From NCBI GenBank assembly GCA_963728985.1, contig CAVSME010000001.1:992001-1056000 (forward strand): 64,000 nt of DNA, given 5' to 3'. Shown in pieces: positions 15,715 to 24,876 of this stretch. How positions within the stretch are numbered: position 1 is the first letter of the stretch; each line of letters starts with the position of its first letter. The notes beneath the pieces are model-generated. The model had not been told where the DNA came from. It made no database searches and saw nothing but the letters and a program-made list of their open reading frames with translations. Source of the stretch: DASXAI01 sp963728985. Lineage in GTDB: Bacteria > Actinomycetota > Acidimicrobiia > Acidimicrobiales > Ilumatobacteraceae. A program made the translations under genes and the position numbers.

Positions 15715-16310
15715 CGCCAGGCGAACACCGGTTGTTCGAGATGGTCGACTCGGGTGGCGCGGCCGTGCAGCACCACTTCGCGGAGTTGGTACAGGACGGC
15801 CGCCGTCGGGGCGTGGATGACGTGATCGAGGAGCGGCATCTGCACGACAGGCCGATCGCTCTCGGGGATGGTGACGAAGCGGGGCGCGTCGGGGCGATCG
15901 AGCTCGGTCACCGGGATGACGAACGACTGCGCCACCTCGGCCGGGTTGGGCACGATCTGCGGGTCGTGGCCGGCCCACACCACGACCGGCGTGATGACGA
16001 AGCCCGAGCGCGTGGCGTAGTCGTCGAGCAGACCGAGCACCTCCGCCGCCGCCACCTCGAGGCCGAGCTCTTCGTGCAGCTCGCGCCGCGCCGCCTCCTC
16101 GGGCGTCTCACCGTCGTCGATGCGGCCACCGGGGAGCGCCCACTGGCCGGCGTGGGCCCGCAGCTTCGGCGCCCGCTTGGTGAGGAGGAACGAGAGATCA
16201 CCGTCCGGGTTGGTGCACAGGGCGATGGCCACCGCCGCGGGTCGGTGCCCGGTCGGCTCGACGGCCACGCGCGGGAACGCCGACAGGCGATCGCGGACCT
16301 GGGCGCGCAT
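15711..16310 (-). CDS. NUDIX hydrolase, CoA-diphosphatase-like
   Basis: The 199-residue protein has a complete Nudix box, GGRIDDGETPEEAARRELHEELG, preceded by FLLTKRAPKLRAHAGQWALP. The preceding LLTKRAxxLRxHxGQ region resembles CoA pyrophosphatases (NudL type). It likely hydrolyses a nucleoside diphosphate-linked compound, with CoA or its derivatives the best guess. Coupled to the alpha/beta hydrolase and divergent from a MarR regulator only 21 bases away. Confidence 0.87.
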   Translation of the reverse strand: MRAQVRDRLSAFPRVAVEPTGHRPAAVAIALCTNPDGDLSFLLTKRAPKLRAHAGQWALPGGRIDDGETPEEAARRELHEELGLEVAAAEVLGLLDDYATRSGFVITPVVVWAGHDPQIVPNPAEVAQSFVIPVTELDRPDAPRFVTIPESDRPVVQMPLLDHVIHAPTAAVLYQLREVVLHGRATRVDHLEQPVFAWR

Positions 16311-16312
16311 CC

Positions 16313-16327
16313 CTTGTACCCTACAAG
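16313..16327. promoter_or_regulatory. MarR-type operator palindrome
   Basis: CTTGTA-CCC-TACAAG is a perfect 6-bp inverted repeat filling the 21-base gap between the divergent NUDIX (start 16310) and MarR (start 16332) genes. TTG...CAA half-sites with this spacing are typical of MarR operators. The position implies control of both genes. Confidence 0.7.
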
Positions 16328-16331
16328 CGCC

Positions 16332-16820
16332 ATGGTCCTACCTGGCCTGACCCCGGAGGAAGAGCGAGAGCTCGACCTGCGCATCGGTGGTGCCTGGAAA
16401 GAGCTCCGCCGAGGCGCCGCCATGGCCGCCGTGCGCGACCACCTCTTCGGTGCCGGCAGCGACGCCCTCGAACCAGGCCAGTTCGACACCCTCGAGCTCC
16501 TCGTCCAACGCCAAGGCTGGCGCATGTCCGAGCTGGCCGACTCGCTCCGGGTCGACCCGTCCACGGCGACGCGCGCCGTGCAGCGACTGCTCAAGACCGG
16601 GTTGGCCGAGCGCGGGCCCTACCGGGGCGACGGCCGGGTCGTGATGGTGAGCGCGACGGAGTCCGGCCGGGAACGCTACGAGGCCATCGCCCGCTGCCGG
16701 CGCGCCTTCATGGACCAGGTGATGCGGACGTTCAGCCTGGATGAACGCCTCCAGCTGGCGTCGCTGCTCGAACGGCTGGTGGCGGCGGCCGACGAGGTCG
16801 CCGGCACAACTCGGAGTTAG
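16332..16820 (+). CDS. MarR-family transcriptional regulator
   Basis: About 162 residues from the ATG at 16332. The winged-helix core reads QFDTLELLVQRQGWRMSELADSLRVDPSTATRAVQRLLKTGLAERGP, with the recognition helix around STATRAVQRL. The wing is RGDGRVVMVSATESGRERY. Flanking helices would form the dimer interface. It probably represses itself and the divergent NUDIX/hydrolase pair through the palindrome at 16313-16327. The ligand is unknown. Confidence 0.9.
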   Translation: MVLPGLTPEEERELDLRIGGAWKELRRGAAMAAVRDHLFGAGSDALEPGQFDTLELLVQRQGWRMSELADSLRVDPSTATRAVQRLLKTGLAERGPYRGDGRVVMVSATESGRERYEAIARCRRAFMDQVMRTFSLDERLQLASLLERLVAAADEVAGTTRS

Positions 16821-16849
16821 GTCCGGGCACCACCCCCTATGGTGGGCCC

Positions 16850-17476
16850 GTGGCCGACCAGGCGCAGTTCGCCGAGCAGGCACTCGAGTTCATGCCGGCG
16901 TTGTACTCCGCGGCCCTGCGCATGACCCACAACCCCGCCGATGCCGAGGATCTCGTGCAGGAGACCTACCTGCGGGCCTACCGGGGGTTCGGCGGGTTCG
17001 AGTCCGGGACCAACCTGCGGGCGTGGCTCTACCGCATCCTCACCAACACCTACATCAACAGCTACCGGGCCAAGCAGCGCCGGCCCGACGAGCGCCAGCT
17101 GGACGAGGTGGAGGACTTCTACCTCTACCGCCGCATCGGCGCGGTGGAGGAGGCGATGGCGGCCCGCAGCGCCGAGGACGAGCTGATGGACCTGTTCACC
17201 GACGACGAGGTGAAGGCGGCCCTCGACTCGCTGCCCGAGCAATTCCGGCTGGCCGTGTATCTGGCCGACGTCGAGTCCTTCTCGTACAAGGAGATCGCCG
17301 ACATCCTCGACATCCCGATCGGCACCGTGATGTCCCGCCTGCACCGGGGAAGAAAGGCGATGCAGAAGGAGTTGTACGAGTTCGCCGTGCAACGGGGCCT
17401 CACCGCCCCGGTGGACCAGGCGCCGGCCGCATCGGGCGACGGCACAGAGCGAGAGCACCAGCACACCCATGGATGA
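16850..17476 (+). CDS. sigR: ECF sigma factor, SigR/SigH (thiol-stress) type
   Basis: The 208-residue protein begins at a GTG at 16850. Region 2 is ALYSAALRMTHNPADAEDLVQETYLRAYRGF with the WLYRILTNTYINSYR core helix. Region 4 is DSLPEQFRLAVYLADVESFSYKEIADILDIPIGTVMSRLHRGRKAMQKEL. These match SigR of Streptomyces and SigH of mycobacteria, which drive the oxidative and disulfide stress regulon. The next gene overlaps by 8 bases and encodes a zinc-motif anti-sigma factor, which supports the assignment. An imperfect hairpin (16825-16849) abuts the start. Confidence 0.9.
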   Translation: MADQAQFAEQALEFMPALYSAALRMTHNPADAEDLVQETYLRAYRGFGGFESGTNLRAWLYRILTNTYINSYRAKQRRPDERQLDEVEDFYLYRRIGAVEEAMAARSAEDELMDLFTDDEVKAALDSLPEQFRLAVYLADVESFSYKEIADILDIPIGTVMSRLHRGRKAMQKELYEFAVQRGLTAPVDQAPAASGDGTEREHQHTHG

Positions 17477-17717
17477 CTGCGAAGAGATCCTCCGCGAGGT
17501 CTACCCCTACCTTGACGCCTCGTTGAGCGAGTCGGCCCGAGCCGAGATCCAGCACCACCTGGACGACTGCCTGGGCTGCCTGCATGTCTTCGACTTCCAC
17601 GCCGAGCTGCGCACGGTCATCGCCAAGAAGTGCCGGGAGCAGGACGTACCCCCCGGCCTGCTGGCCCGGGTGCGGGACTGCCTAGGCGTGGAGCAGTCCA
17701 CCCCACCGACGGCGTGA
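17469..17717 (+). CDS. rsrA: RsrA-type redox-sensing anti-sigma factor
   Basis: The 82-residue protein carries the ZAS-family zinc motif H30-x3-C34-x2-C37 plus Cys4 and Cys55, the arrangement of RsrA/RshA. These bind SigR-type sigma factors when reduced and release them when cysteines form disulfides. It overlaps sigR by 8 bases, giving coupled and near-stoichiometric expression. Confidence 0.92.
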   Translation: MDDCEEILREVYPYLDASLSESARAEIQHHLDDCLGCLHVFDFHAELRTVIAKKCREQDVPPGLLARVRDCLGVEQSTPPTA

Positions 17718-17724
17718 TGGCCGG

Positions 17725-17808
17725 GGCGAGCGGATAGGCGAAGAGAGCTTTGGGTGCCGATTGCCTCGCCTGGCGGGCCGATCGGCACCCATGACCGAAT
17801 CGGCACCC
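17725..17808. repeat. dispersed intergenic palindromic repeat, copy 1
   Basis: Starts with GGCGAGCGGATAGGCG (17725-17740). A 10-bp inverted repeat follows, GGGTGCCGAT (17752-17761) against ATCGGCACCC (17781-17790), enclosing CGCCTGGCGGG (17767-17777). A further ATCGGCACCC half-site ends near 17808. Related blocks occur near 38269-38325 and 40924-41020. Confidence 0.6.
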
Positions 17809-17923
17809 AGCGTTGCTCGTGGAGCGTGGCAACCGGCCCCGTCCGCGCGGATCGCGAGCACCTATCCACCCGCCCTCAGAGGTCAGCGAGACCGAGGCGG
17901 AGCCGAGGAAGTGTTTCGGTACC

Positions 17924-18073
17924 ATGCCGGGCATGCTGTTCGCGGCTGAGGTCTGGCACTACTGGCTCGGTTGGGCGATCGCCATCGGCGCCGTGCTCAC
18001 CTTCGTCGCGCTGCTGATCGGGTACCTGATCAAGGTCCAGGCACCGCAATACCCCAAGCGCGGCCAGCGCTAG
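17924..18073 (+). CDS. small single-span membrane protein
   Basis: A 49-residue product from the ATG at 17924 (an alternative ATG is at 17933), with GAGGAAG about a dozen bases upstream. It has one hydrophobic span (LGWAIAIGAVLTFVALLIGYLI) and a short basic tail (KVQAPQYPKRGQR). No family recognised. It sits 13 bases before the DUF2342 gene, so it is probably co-transcribed. Confidence 0.6.
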   Translation: MPGMLFAAEVWHYWLGWAIAIGAVLTFVALLIGYLIKVQAPQYPKRGQR

Positions 18074-18086
18074 CGGCTGGATCGAC

Positions 18087-19157
18087 ATGGCGTCCCCGGT
18101 CGATTGGCGCTTCGCCGAGCGGGTTGCGCTGCGTTTCTCGGGGCACGAGCCGTTCGCCGCCAGCTACCACGCGGAGTCGCTGGCACCGGACTTCGCCGAG
18201 CTGACCACCGAGGCCGAGGAACTGGTGGCAACGGCCACCGGGCTGCGTTCCCTCGCCGGCCCCGCCCGCGCCCAGGTCGTGGACCGGGCGGCGTGGATCC
18301 AGGCCAACCTGGCCTCGTTCCAGCGCCTGCTGCGCCCGCTGCTCGACAAGGTGGACGGCCGCACGGGACGCGGCGTGCCCGGCACCTTCGCATCGAAGGT
18401 CACCGCGATCCAGGTGGGCACCCTGCTCGGGTGGATGTCGGGTCGGGTGCTCGGCCAGTACGACCTGCTGGTCGTGGACGACGAGACGGCCAGCACCCAG
18501 GACCTCGTGTACTACGTCGGGCCCAACCTGTTGAACCTGGAGAAGCGCTTCGGCTTCCCGCCGCGCGAGTTCCGCCTGTGGATCGCCCTCCACGAGTGCA
18601 CCCACCGCGCCCAGTTCACCGGCGTCCCGTGGCTGCGCGAGCACTTCCTCGGGCTCGTGCGCCAGGCCATCGACATGGTGGACCCCGACCCCGACCGCCT
18701 GGTCGACTCCCTCAAGGGCGCCCTCAGCTCGGCCCGGGGCGGGCGGCGAGCGCTCGACGAGGGTGGCCTCGTGCACTTGCTGGCCACGCCGGAGCAGCGG
18801 TCGGTGCTCAACGACATCGGCGGCCTCATGTCCCTGCTCGAGGGGCACGGCGACGTCACCATGGACCGCGCCGCTGCCGGCCGGATCCCATCGGCCGAGC
18901 GGTTCGCCCGCGTCCTGCGGGAGCGCCGGCGCAACCAGCACGGCGTGGCCAAGGTGGTGCAACGGCTCCTCGGCATCGAGGCCAAGCTGGCCCAGTACGA
19001 GGCGGGCGAGCGGTTCATCGCCGCCATCGAGGCCGCCGCCGGGCCGATGGCCATCGACCGCTGCTGGGAACGGCCCGCCAACCTGCCCACGATGGAGGAG
19101 ATCCGGGCGCCGGAGCGCTGGTTGAGCCGGATGGGTGTCGACTCGGCCGTTGCCTGA
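18087..19157 (+). CDS. zinc-dependent metalloprotease, DUF2342 (F420 biosynthesis-associated) family
   Basis: The 356-residue protein contains ALHECTHRAQF (HExxH at 169-173), GLVRQAIDMVDPD and LMSLLEGHGDVTMD, matching the actinobacterial DUF2342/TIGR03624 family. The HExxH plus the downstream EGH Glu predict a zinc peptidase. Its substrate is unknown. Some members are annotated by genomic association with coenzyme F420. It overlaps tilS by 23 bases. Confidence 0.9.
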   Translation: MASPVDWRFAERVALRFSGHEPFAASYHAESLAPDFAELTTEAEELVATATGLRSLAGPARAQVVDRAAWIQANLASFQRLLRPLLDKVDGRTGRGVPGTFASKVTAIQVGTLLGWMSGRVLGQYDLLVVDDETASTQDLVYYVGPNLLNLEKRFGFPPREFRLWIALHECTHRAQFTGVPWLREHFLGLVRQAIDMVDPDPDRLVDSLKGALSSARGGRRALDEGGLVHLLATPEQRSVLNDIGGLMSLLEGHGDVTMDRAAAGRIPSAERFARVLRERRRNQHGVAKVVQRLLGIEAKLAQYEAGERFIAAIEAAAGPMAIDRCWERPANLPTMEEIRAPERWLSRMGVDSAVA

Positions 19158-20019
19158 CGCCGGCGCCCTCGTTCAGGCGGCCGCCGCACTCCTGCCCCGG
19201 TGCTCGTTCCCGCCCGCCGGCACCGCCGTCACCTGCGCGGTGTCCGGCGGTGCCGACTCCACCGCCCTGCTGGCCCTCGCCGTCGCCGCCGGCTGTCGAG
19301 CTACGGCCGTCCACGTGGACCACGGGTTGCGGCCCGACTCGGCGGCCGAGGCCGAGGTCGTGGCGGCCAGCGCCGGCGCGCTAGGCGCCGGCTTCCAGGC
19401 GGCCCGGGTGGTGGTGGCCGACGGCCCCAACCTCGAGGCCCGCGCCCGCGCCGCTCGATACAGCGTGCTCCCCGCTGGCGCGCTGACCGGCCACACCGCC
19501 GACGACCAGGCCGAGACCATCCTCGTCAACCTCCTGCGGGGATCGGGCCTCGACGGCGTGGCCGGCATGCGCCCCGAGCGCCATCCACTGCTGCGCCTGC
19601 GCCGGGCCGAGACCCGGGCCTTGTGCGCCGAGCTCGGCCTGCCCACCGTGGAAGACCCGAGCAACGCCGACCCCCGCCACCGCCGCAACCGCATCCGCCA
19701 CGAGCTGGTGCCACTGCTCGACGCCATCGCCGAACGCGATGTGCGCGCCCTGCTCGCCCGCCAGGCCGAGGTGATGCGGGCGGAGGCCGACCTGCTCGAC
19801 GAGCTGGCCGGCGCCGTCGATCCCACCGACGCCGCCGCCCTCGCCGCCGCGCCGCCGGCCCTGGCCCGGCGGGCCATCCGGCGCTGGCTGGCCGACCCCT
19901 ACCCGCCCGATGCCGCCGGTGTCGAGCGGGTCCTGGCGGTGGCCCGGGGCGAGGCGGTGGCGTGCGAGCTCGACGGCGGCCGCCGCATCCACCGATCAGG
20001 CATGCGTCTGGTGCGCTGA
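19135..20019 (+). CDS. tilS: tRNA(Ile)-lysidine synthase
   Basis: The 294-residue protein has the PP-loop SGGADST at 37-43, HVDHGLRPDSAAEAE, and GHTADDQAETILVNLLRGSGLDGVAGM, the diagnostic TilS segments. EDPSNADPRHRRNRIRHELVPLL follows. It converts C34 of tRNA-Ile(CAU) to lysidine so that the tRNA reads AUA. It is shorter than E. coli TilS, as usual in actinobacteria. The GTG start at 19135 lies inside the preceding gene. tilS-hpt-ftsH is a widely conserved order. Confidence 0.93.
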   Translation: MSTRPLPDAGALVQAAAALLPRCSFPPAGTAVTCAVSGGADSTALLALAVAAGCRATAVHVDHGLRPDSAAEAEVVAASAGALGAGFQAARVVVADGPNLEARARAARYSVLPAGALTGHTADDQAETILVNLLRGSGLDGVAGMRPERHPLLRLRRAETRALCAELGLPTVEDPSNADPRHRRNRIRHELVPLLDAIAERDVRALLARQAEVMRAEADLLDELAGAVDPTDAAALAAAPPALARRAIRRWLADPYPPDAAGVERVLAVARGEAVACELDGGRRIHRSGMRLVR

Positions 20020-20060
20020 CGGGCGACCTTCGTCGGCCAGCGCACCGCTACCGTGGCTCG

Positions 20061-20612
20061 GTGAGCGCCGAACCGGTCCCTGACGAGCTCGGCGACGTGA
20101 TCGTCTCGGAACCGGCGCTGCGCGACCGCGTCGCCGCGCTCGGCGCCGAGATCGCCGCCGACTACGAAGGGCGGGCGCCACTGCTCGTGGGCGTGCTCAA
20201 GGGTGCGTTCGTGTTCATGGCCGACCTCGCCCGCGCCATCGCGCTGCCCGTCGAGATCGACTTCATGGCGGTGTCGTCCTACGGCTCGGCCACCCGCACG
20301 AGCGGTGTGGTCCGCATCGTGAAAGACCTCGACCTCGACCTGTCGGGCCGCCACGTCATCCTCGTCGAGGACATCATCGACTCCGGCCTCACGATCGCCT
20401 ACCTCCGCAAGATGCTCTCGGCCCGCGGCGGCGCCAGCTTCGAGGTGTGCGCGCTGATGGTGCGCGAGGCGACGCTGCGCGTCGATCTGTCGTCGATCAA
20501 GTACATCGGCTTCCACATCCCCGACGAGTGGGTGGTGGGCTACGGGCTCGACGCCGGCCAGCGCTGGCGCAACCTTCCCGACATCCGGGTCTGGCAGGGG
20601 CGCCACGAGTAG
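20061..20612 (+). CDS. hpt: hypoxanthine phosphoribosyltransferase
   Basis: About 183 residues from a GTG at 20061. LLVGVLKGAFVFMADLAR near the start and the PRPP-binding loop HVILVEDIIDSGLTIAYL are diagnostic, and YKYIGF-like (KYIGFHIPDEWVVGYGLD) closes the active site. It salvages hypoxanthine and guanine with PRPP. It sits between tilS and ftsH as in many bacteria. Confidence 0.94.
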   Translation: MSAEPVPDELGDVIVSEPALRDRVAALGAEIAADYEGRAPLLVGVLKGAFVFMADLARAIALPVEIDFMAVSSYGSATRTSGVVRIVKDLDLDLSGRHVILVEDIIDSGLTIAYLRKMLSARGGASFEVCALMVREATLRVDLSSIKYIGFHIPDEWVVGYGLDAGQRWRNLPDIRVWQGRHE

Positions 20613-20636
20613 TGGGGTTATAGCCTCTCGACCATC

Positions 20637-22478
<1,842 letters not shown>

Positions 22479-22488
22479 AATCCGGCCG

Positions 22489-23364
22489 ATGCGGCCCCCT
22501 GGGGAATCGGGCCCCCCTGTCATCATGGGTGTCGTCAACGTCACCCCCGACTCCTTCGCCGACGGCGGCCGCTGGTTCGATCCCGACGACGCCATCGCTC
22601 ATGGGTTGGACCTGGTCGCAGAGGGTGCGACCGTCATCGACGTCGGCGGCGAGTCGACCCGCCCCTTCGCCACGCCCGTCGATCCCGCCGAGGAGCAACG
22701 CCGCGTCCTGCCCGTCATCCGCGACCTGGCCCCGCACGTGCGGGTGTCGGTGGACACCCGCAACCCGGAGACGGCGGAGGCGGCCATCGCCGCCGGCGCC
22801 ACGCTGGTCAACGACGTGTCGGCCTCGCTGGCCAAGGTCGCGGCCGACGGCGGCGCCGGGTGGGTGGCCATGCACATGCAGGGTGACCCCCGCACCATGC
22901 AGGTCGAGCCGACCTACGACGACGTCGTCGGTGAAGTGCGCGACTTCCTCGTGCAGCGGGCCGACGAGGCCGTCGCCCTCGGCGTCGACGAGGTGTGGAT
23001 CGACCCCGGCTTCGGCTTCGGCAAGACCGTGGCCCACAACCTGGCCCTGCTCGGCCACATCGACGAGCTGGTCGCCACCGGCTACCCGGTCGTCGTCGGC
23101 CTCTCGCGCAAGTGGTTCCTGGGCCGCCTCGTGGCCATCTCCGACGCGCGTGCCGCCGCCCCACCCCTGCCCGGGCTCGAGCCGCCGCTCGGCGCGCCGC
23201 CACCGGTGCCACCCGACGATCGGGTCGACGCGTCGGTGGCGACGGCGGCGTGGGCGATGAGCCGCGGTGCACGGATGGTGCGGGTCCACGATGTCGCGTT
23301 GACCGCGCGCGCCGCCCGGCTGCTGGCCGCCTCACCTCAGGAGGCGTCATGGTCAGCCGCATGA
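22489..23364 (+). CDS. folP: dihydropteroate synthase
   Basis: The 291-residue protein has VMGVVNVTPDSFADGGRW-type signature 1 (starting around residue 11), GATVIDVGGESTRP, and later WIDPGFGFGKT and a C-terminal VHDV. These are the pterin- and pABA-site motifs of DHPS. It joins dihydropterin pyrophosphate to p-aminobenzoate in folate synthesis. A Pro-rich insertion (PPLPGLEPPLGAPPPVPPDD) before the last helices is unusual. Its 3' end overlaps the next gene by 16 bases. Confidence 0.94.
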   Translation: MRPPGESGPPVIMGVVNVTPDSFADGGRWFDPDDAIAHGLDLVAEGATVIDVGGESTRPFATPVDPAEEQRRVLPVIRDLAPHVRVSVDTRNPETAEAAIAAGATLVNDVSASLAKVAADGGAGWVAMHMQGDPRTMQVEPTYDDVVGEVRDFLVQRADEAVALGVDEVWIDPGFGFGKTVAHNLALLGHIDELVATGYPVVVGLSRKWFLGRLVAISDARAAAPPLPGLEPPLGAPPPVPPDDRVDASVATAAWAMSRGARMVRVHDVALTARAARLLAASPQEASWSAA

Positions 23365-23861
23365 AGGGCCGGTGGGCGCAGGGGATCCAGCCCCGCAACT
23401 TCGCCTGGATCATCAAGGACCACTTGGCGGTGTGCGAGCGACCGGGGGGCTACGGGCCCAACCATCGCCGGGTGCGCCGCCAGGAGGAGATCATCTGGAT
23501 CCGCGAGCAGGGCTTCGGCCTGGTCGTGTCGATCATCCCGTCGACGCACAACCTCCACAACTACGACGAGCTCGGTGTGGCCTACCTGCACCGCCCGTTC
23601 GGTGCCACCGATGACCCGCGAGTCGTGCTCGGCGAGCTCTACCCCGAGCTGCGCCAGCTCATGGCCAACGGCACCAAGGTGCTGCTCCACGGCGAGGAGG
23701 TCGGTGACCGGGTGGCCGGGCTCATCGGGGGCTACATCCGCTGGGCGGGCATGGTGCCCGGCGGGCCCGAGACGATCTCGATCGTGGAGCGGATCACCGG
23801 TCGCCAGCTCGACCCGTTCGGCCGCAGCCTGATCGCCGTCGCCACCGAGCTCCCGCACTAG
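23349..23861 (+). CDS. dual-specificity-phosphatase-like protein lacking the catalytic cysteine
   Basis: About 170 residues from the ATG at 23349. The pattern GFGLVVSIIPSTHN, LHRPFGATDDPRV, then VLLHGEEVGDRVAGLIGGYIRW follows a dual-specificity phosphatase fold. The P-loop reads H114-G115-E-E-V-G-D-R121, so HCx5R has become HGx5R with the nucleophilic Cys replaced by Gly. It is therefore probably a pseudophosphatase or binding protein. It lies inside the folate operon, overlapping folP by 16 bases, which hints at a link to pterin metabolism, but the role is unknown. Confidence 0.65.
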   Translation: MVSRMKGRWAQGIQPRNFAWIIKDHLAVCERPGGYGPNHRRVRRQEEIIWIREQGFGLVVSIIPSTHNLHNYDELGVAYLHRPFGATDDPRVVLGELYPELRQLMANGTKVLLHGEEVGDRVAGLIGGYIRWAGMVPGGPETISIVERITGRQLDPFGRSLIAVATELPH

Positions 23862-23906
23862 CACCCGCGCCGACGGCCGCCCCCGCACCGCTCGCCCCGT
23901 CCATTT

Positions 23907-23964
23907 GCGCGCAGCCTGAGCACTTATTACCGCTGGAGCGGTACCAGGTGTTCAGGCTGCGCGC
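23907..23964. terminator. long two-level hairpin between folate genes
   Basis: The outer arms GCGCGCAGCCTGA (23907-23919) and TCAGGCTGCGCGC (23952-23964) pair perfectly and extend inward with wobble pairs to about 19 bp. An inner 7-bp stem TACCGCT/AGCGGTA (23928-23943) with a 2-base loop makes a cruciform-like structure. It lies in the 182-base gap before folB. It may be a terminator or attenuator, or a REP-like element. Confidence 0.55.
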
Positions 23965-24043
23965 TGAAGACGGCGGGGGTCGCCCGCGCTGCGGTGGGTT
24001 CTGACCTGGGGTTCTGGGCGGGGGCCCGATAGCGTCAGCGGCC

Positions 24044-24415
24044 ATGCCGGACAGGATCGAGATCCGAGGCCTGCGCGCCCTGGGCATCATCGGCGTCCTC
24101 ACCGAGGAGCGCGAGCGCGCCCAACCGTTCGAGCTCGACATCGACCTCGAGGCCGACCTGGCCGCCGCCGGCGCGTCCGACGACCTGCACGACACCGTCG
24201 ACTACGGCGTGGCCGTGGCGGTGGCCGAGAAGGTGGTGCAGACCGAGCAGCACCTGCTGCTCGAGCGCGTCGCCCAGCGGATCGCCGAGGACCTCCTCGC
24301 CCTCGACCGGGTGGAGGGCGTGCGGGTCACCATCCGCAAGGTCCGCCCACCTCTACCCCAGGACGTGAACACCTCGGGCGTCACCATCGTCCGCCAGCGC
24401 GCCAAGCCGGGATGA
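24044..24415 (+). CDS. folB: dihydroneopterin aldolase
   Basis: The 123-residue protein starts MPDRIEIRGLRALGIIGVLTEERERAQPFELDI, matching FolB, and has DTVDYGVAVAVAEKVV and LLERVAQRIAEDLLA with the catalytic Glu/Tyr region. RVTIRKVRPPLPQDV ends the core. It cleaves 7,8-dihydroneopterin to the hydroxymethyl pterin used by FolK. It overlaps folK by ATGA. Confidence 0.94.
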   Translation: MPDRIEIRGLRALGIIGVLTEERERAQPFELDIDLEADLAAAGASDDLHDTVDYGVAVAVAEKVVQTEQHLLLERVAQRIAEDLLALDRVEGVRVTIRKVRPPLPQDVNTSGVTIVRQRAKPG

Positions 24416-24876
24416 CCCGCGCCTTCCTCGCCCTCGGCTCGAACCTCGGGGATCGAGTGGCCGAGTTGCGCCGCGCCGTCGCCGCCATGCCCGACCTGGC
24501 GGCGGCATCGGCCGTCTACGAGACCGATCCCGTCGGCGGCCCCGAGGGCCAGGGTGCCTACCTGAACATGGTCGTGCAGCTCGACACCGACCGGTCCCCC
24601 CGGCAACTGCTCGACGCCTGCCGCTCGTTGGAGGCGGCCGCCGGGCGGGTCCGGGAAGTGCACTGGGGACCGCGCACGCTCGACGTCGACGTGCTGTGGA
24701 TCGACGGCGTCACCGTCGACGAGGCCGACCTCCAGGTCCCCCACCCCCGCTTGCGAGAGCGGCCGTTCGTGCTGGCGCCCCTGGCTGAGCTGGCCCCCGA
24801 CATCGTGCCGTCGGGCTGGGAGGCCGCCTTCGACCACCTCGGCCTCGAGCGTCTCGGCCCCCTGGACGACCGATGA
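24412..24876 (+). CDS. folK: 6-hydroxymethyl-7,8-dihydropterin pyrophosphokinase
   Basis: The 154-residue protein has ALGSNLGDRVAELRRAV at the start, YLNMVVQLDT, and WGPRTLDVDVLWIDG with the Mg-binding DVD, then VPHPRLRERPFVLAPLAEL. All HPPK motifs are present. It pyrophosphorylates the pterin from FolB for FolP. ATGA overlaps link it to folB upstream and nadB downstream. Confidence 0.95.
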   Translation: MTRAFLALGSNLGDRVAELRRAVAAMPDLAAASAVYETDPVGGPEGQGAYLNMVVQLDTDRSPRQLLDACRSLEAAAGRVREVHWGPRTLDVDVLWIDGVTVDEADLQVPHPRLRERPFVLAPLAELAPDIVPSGWEAAFDHLGLERLGPLDDR

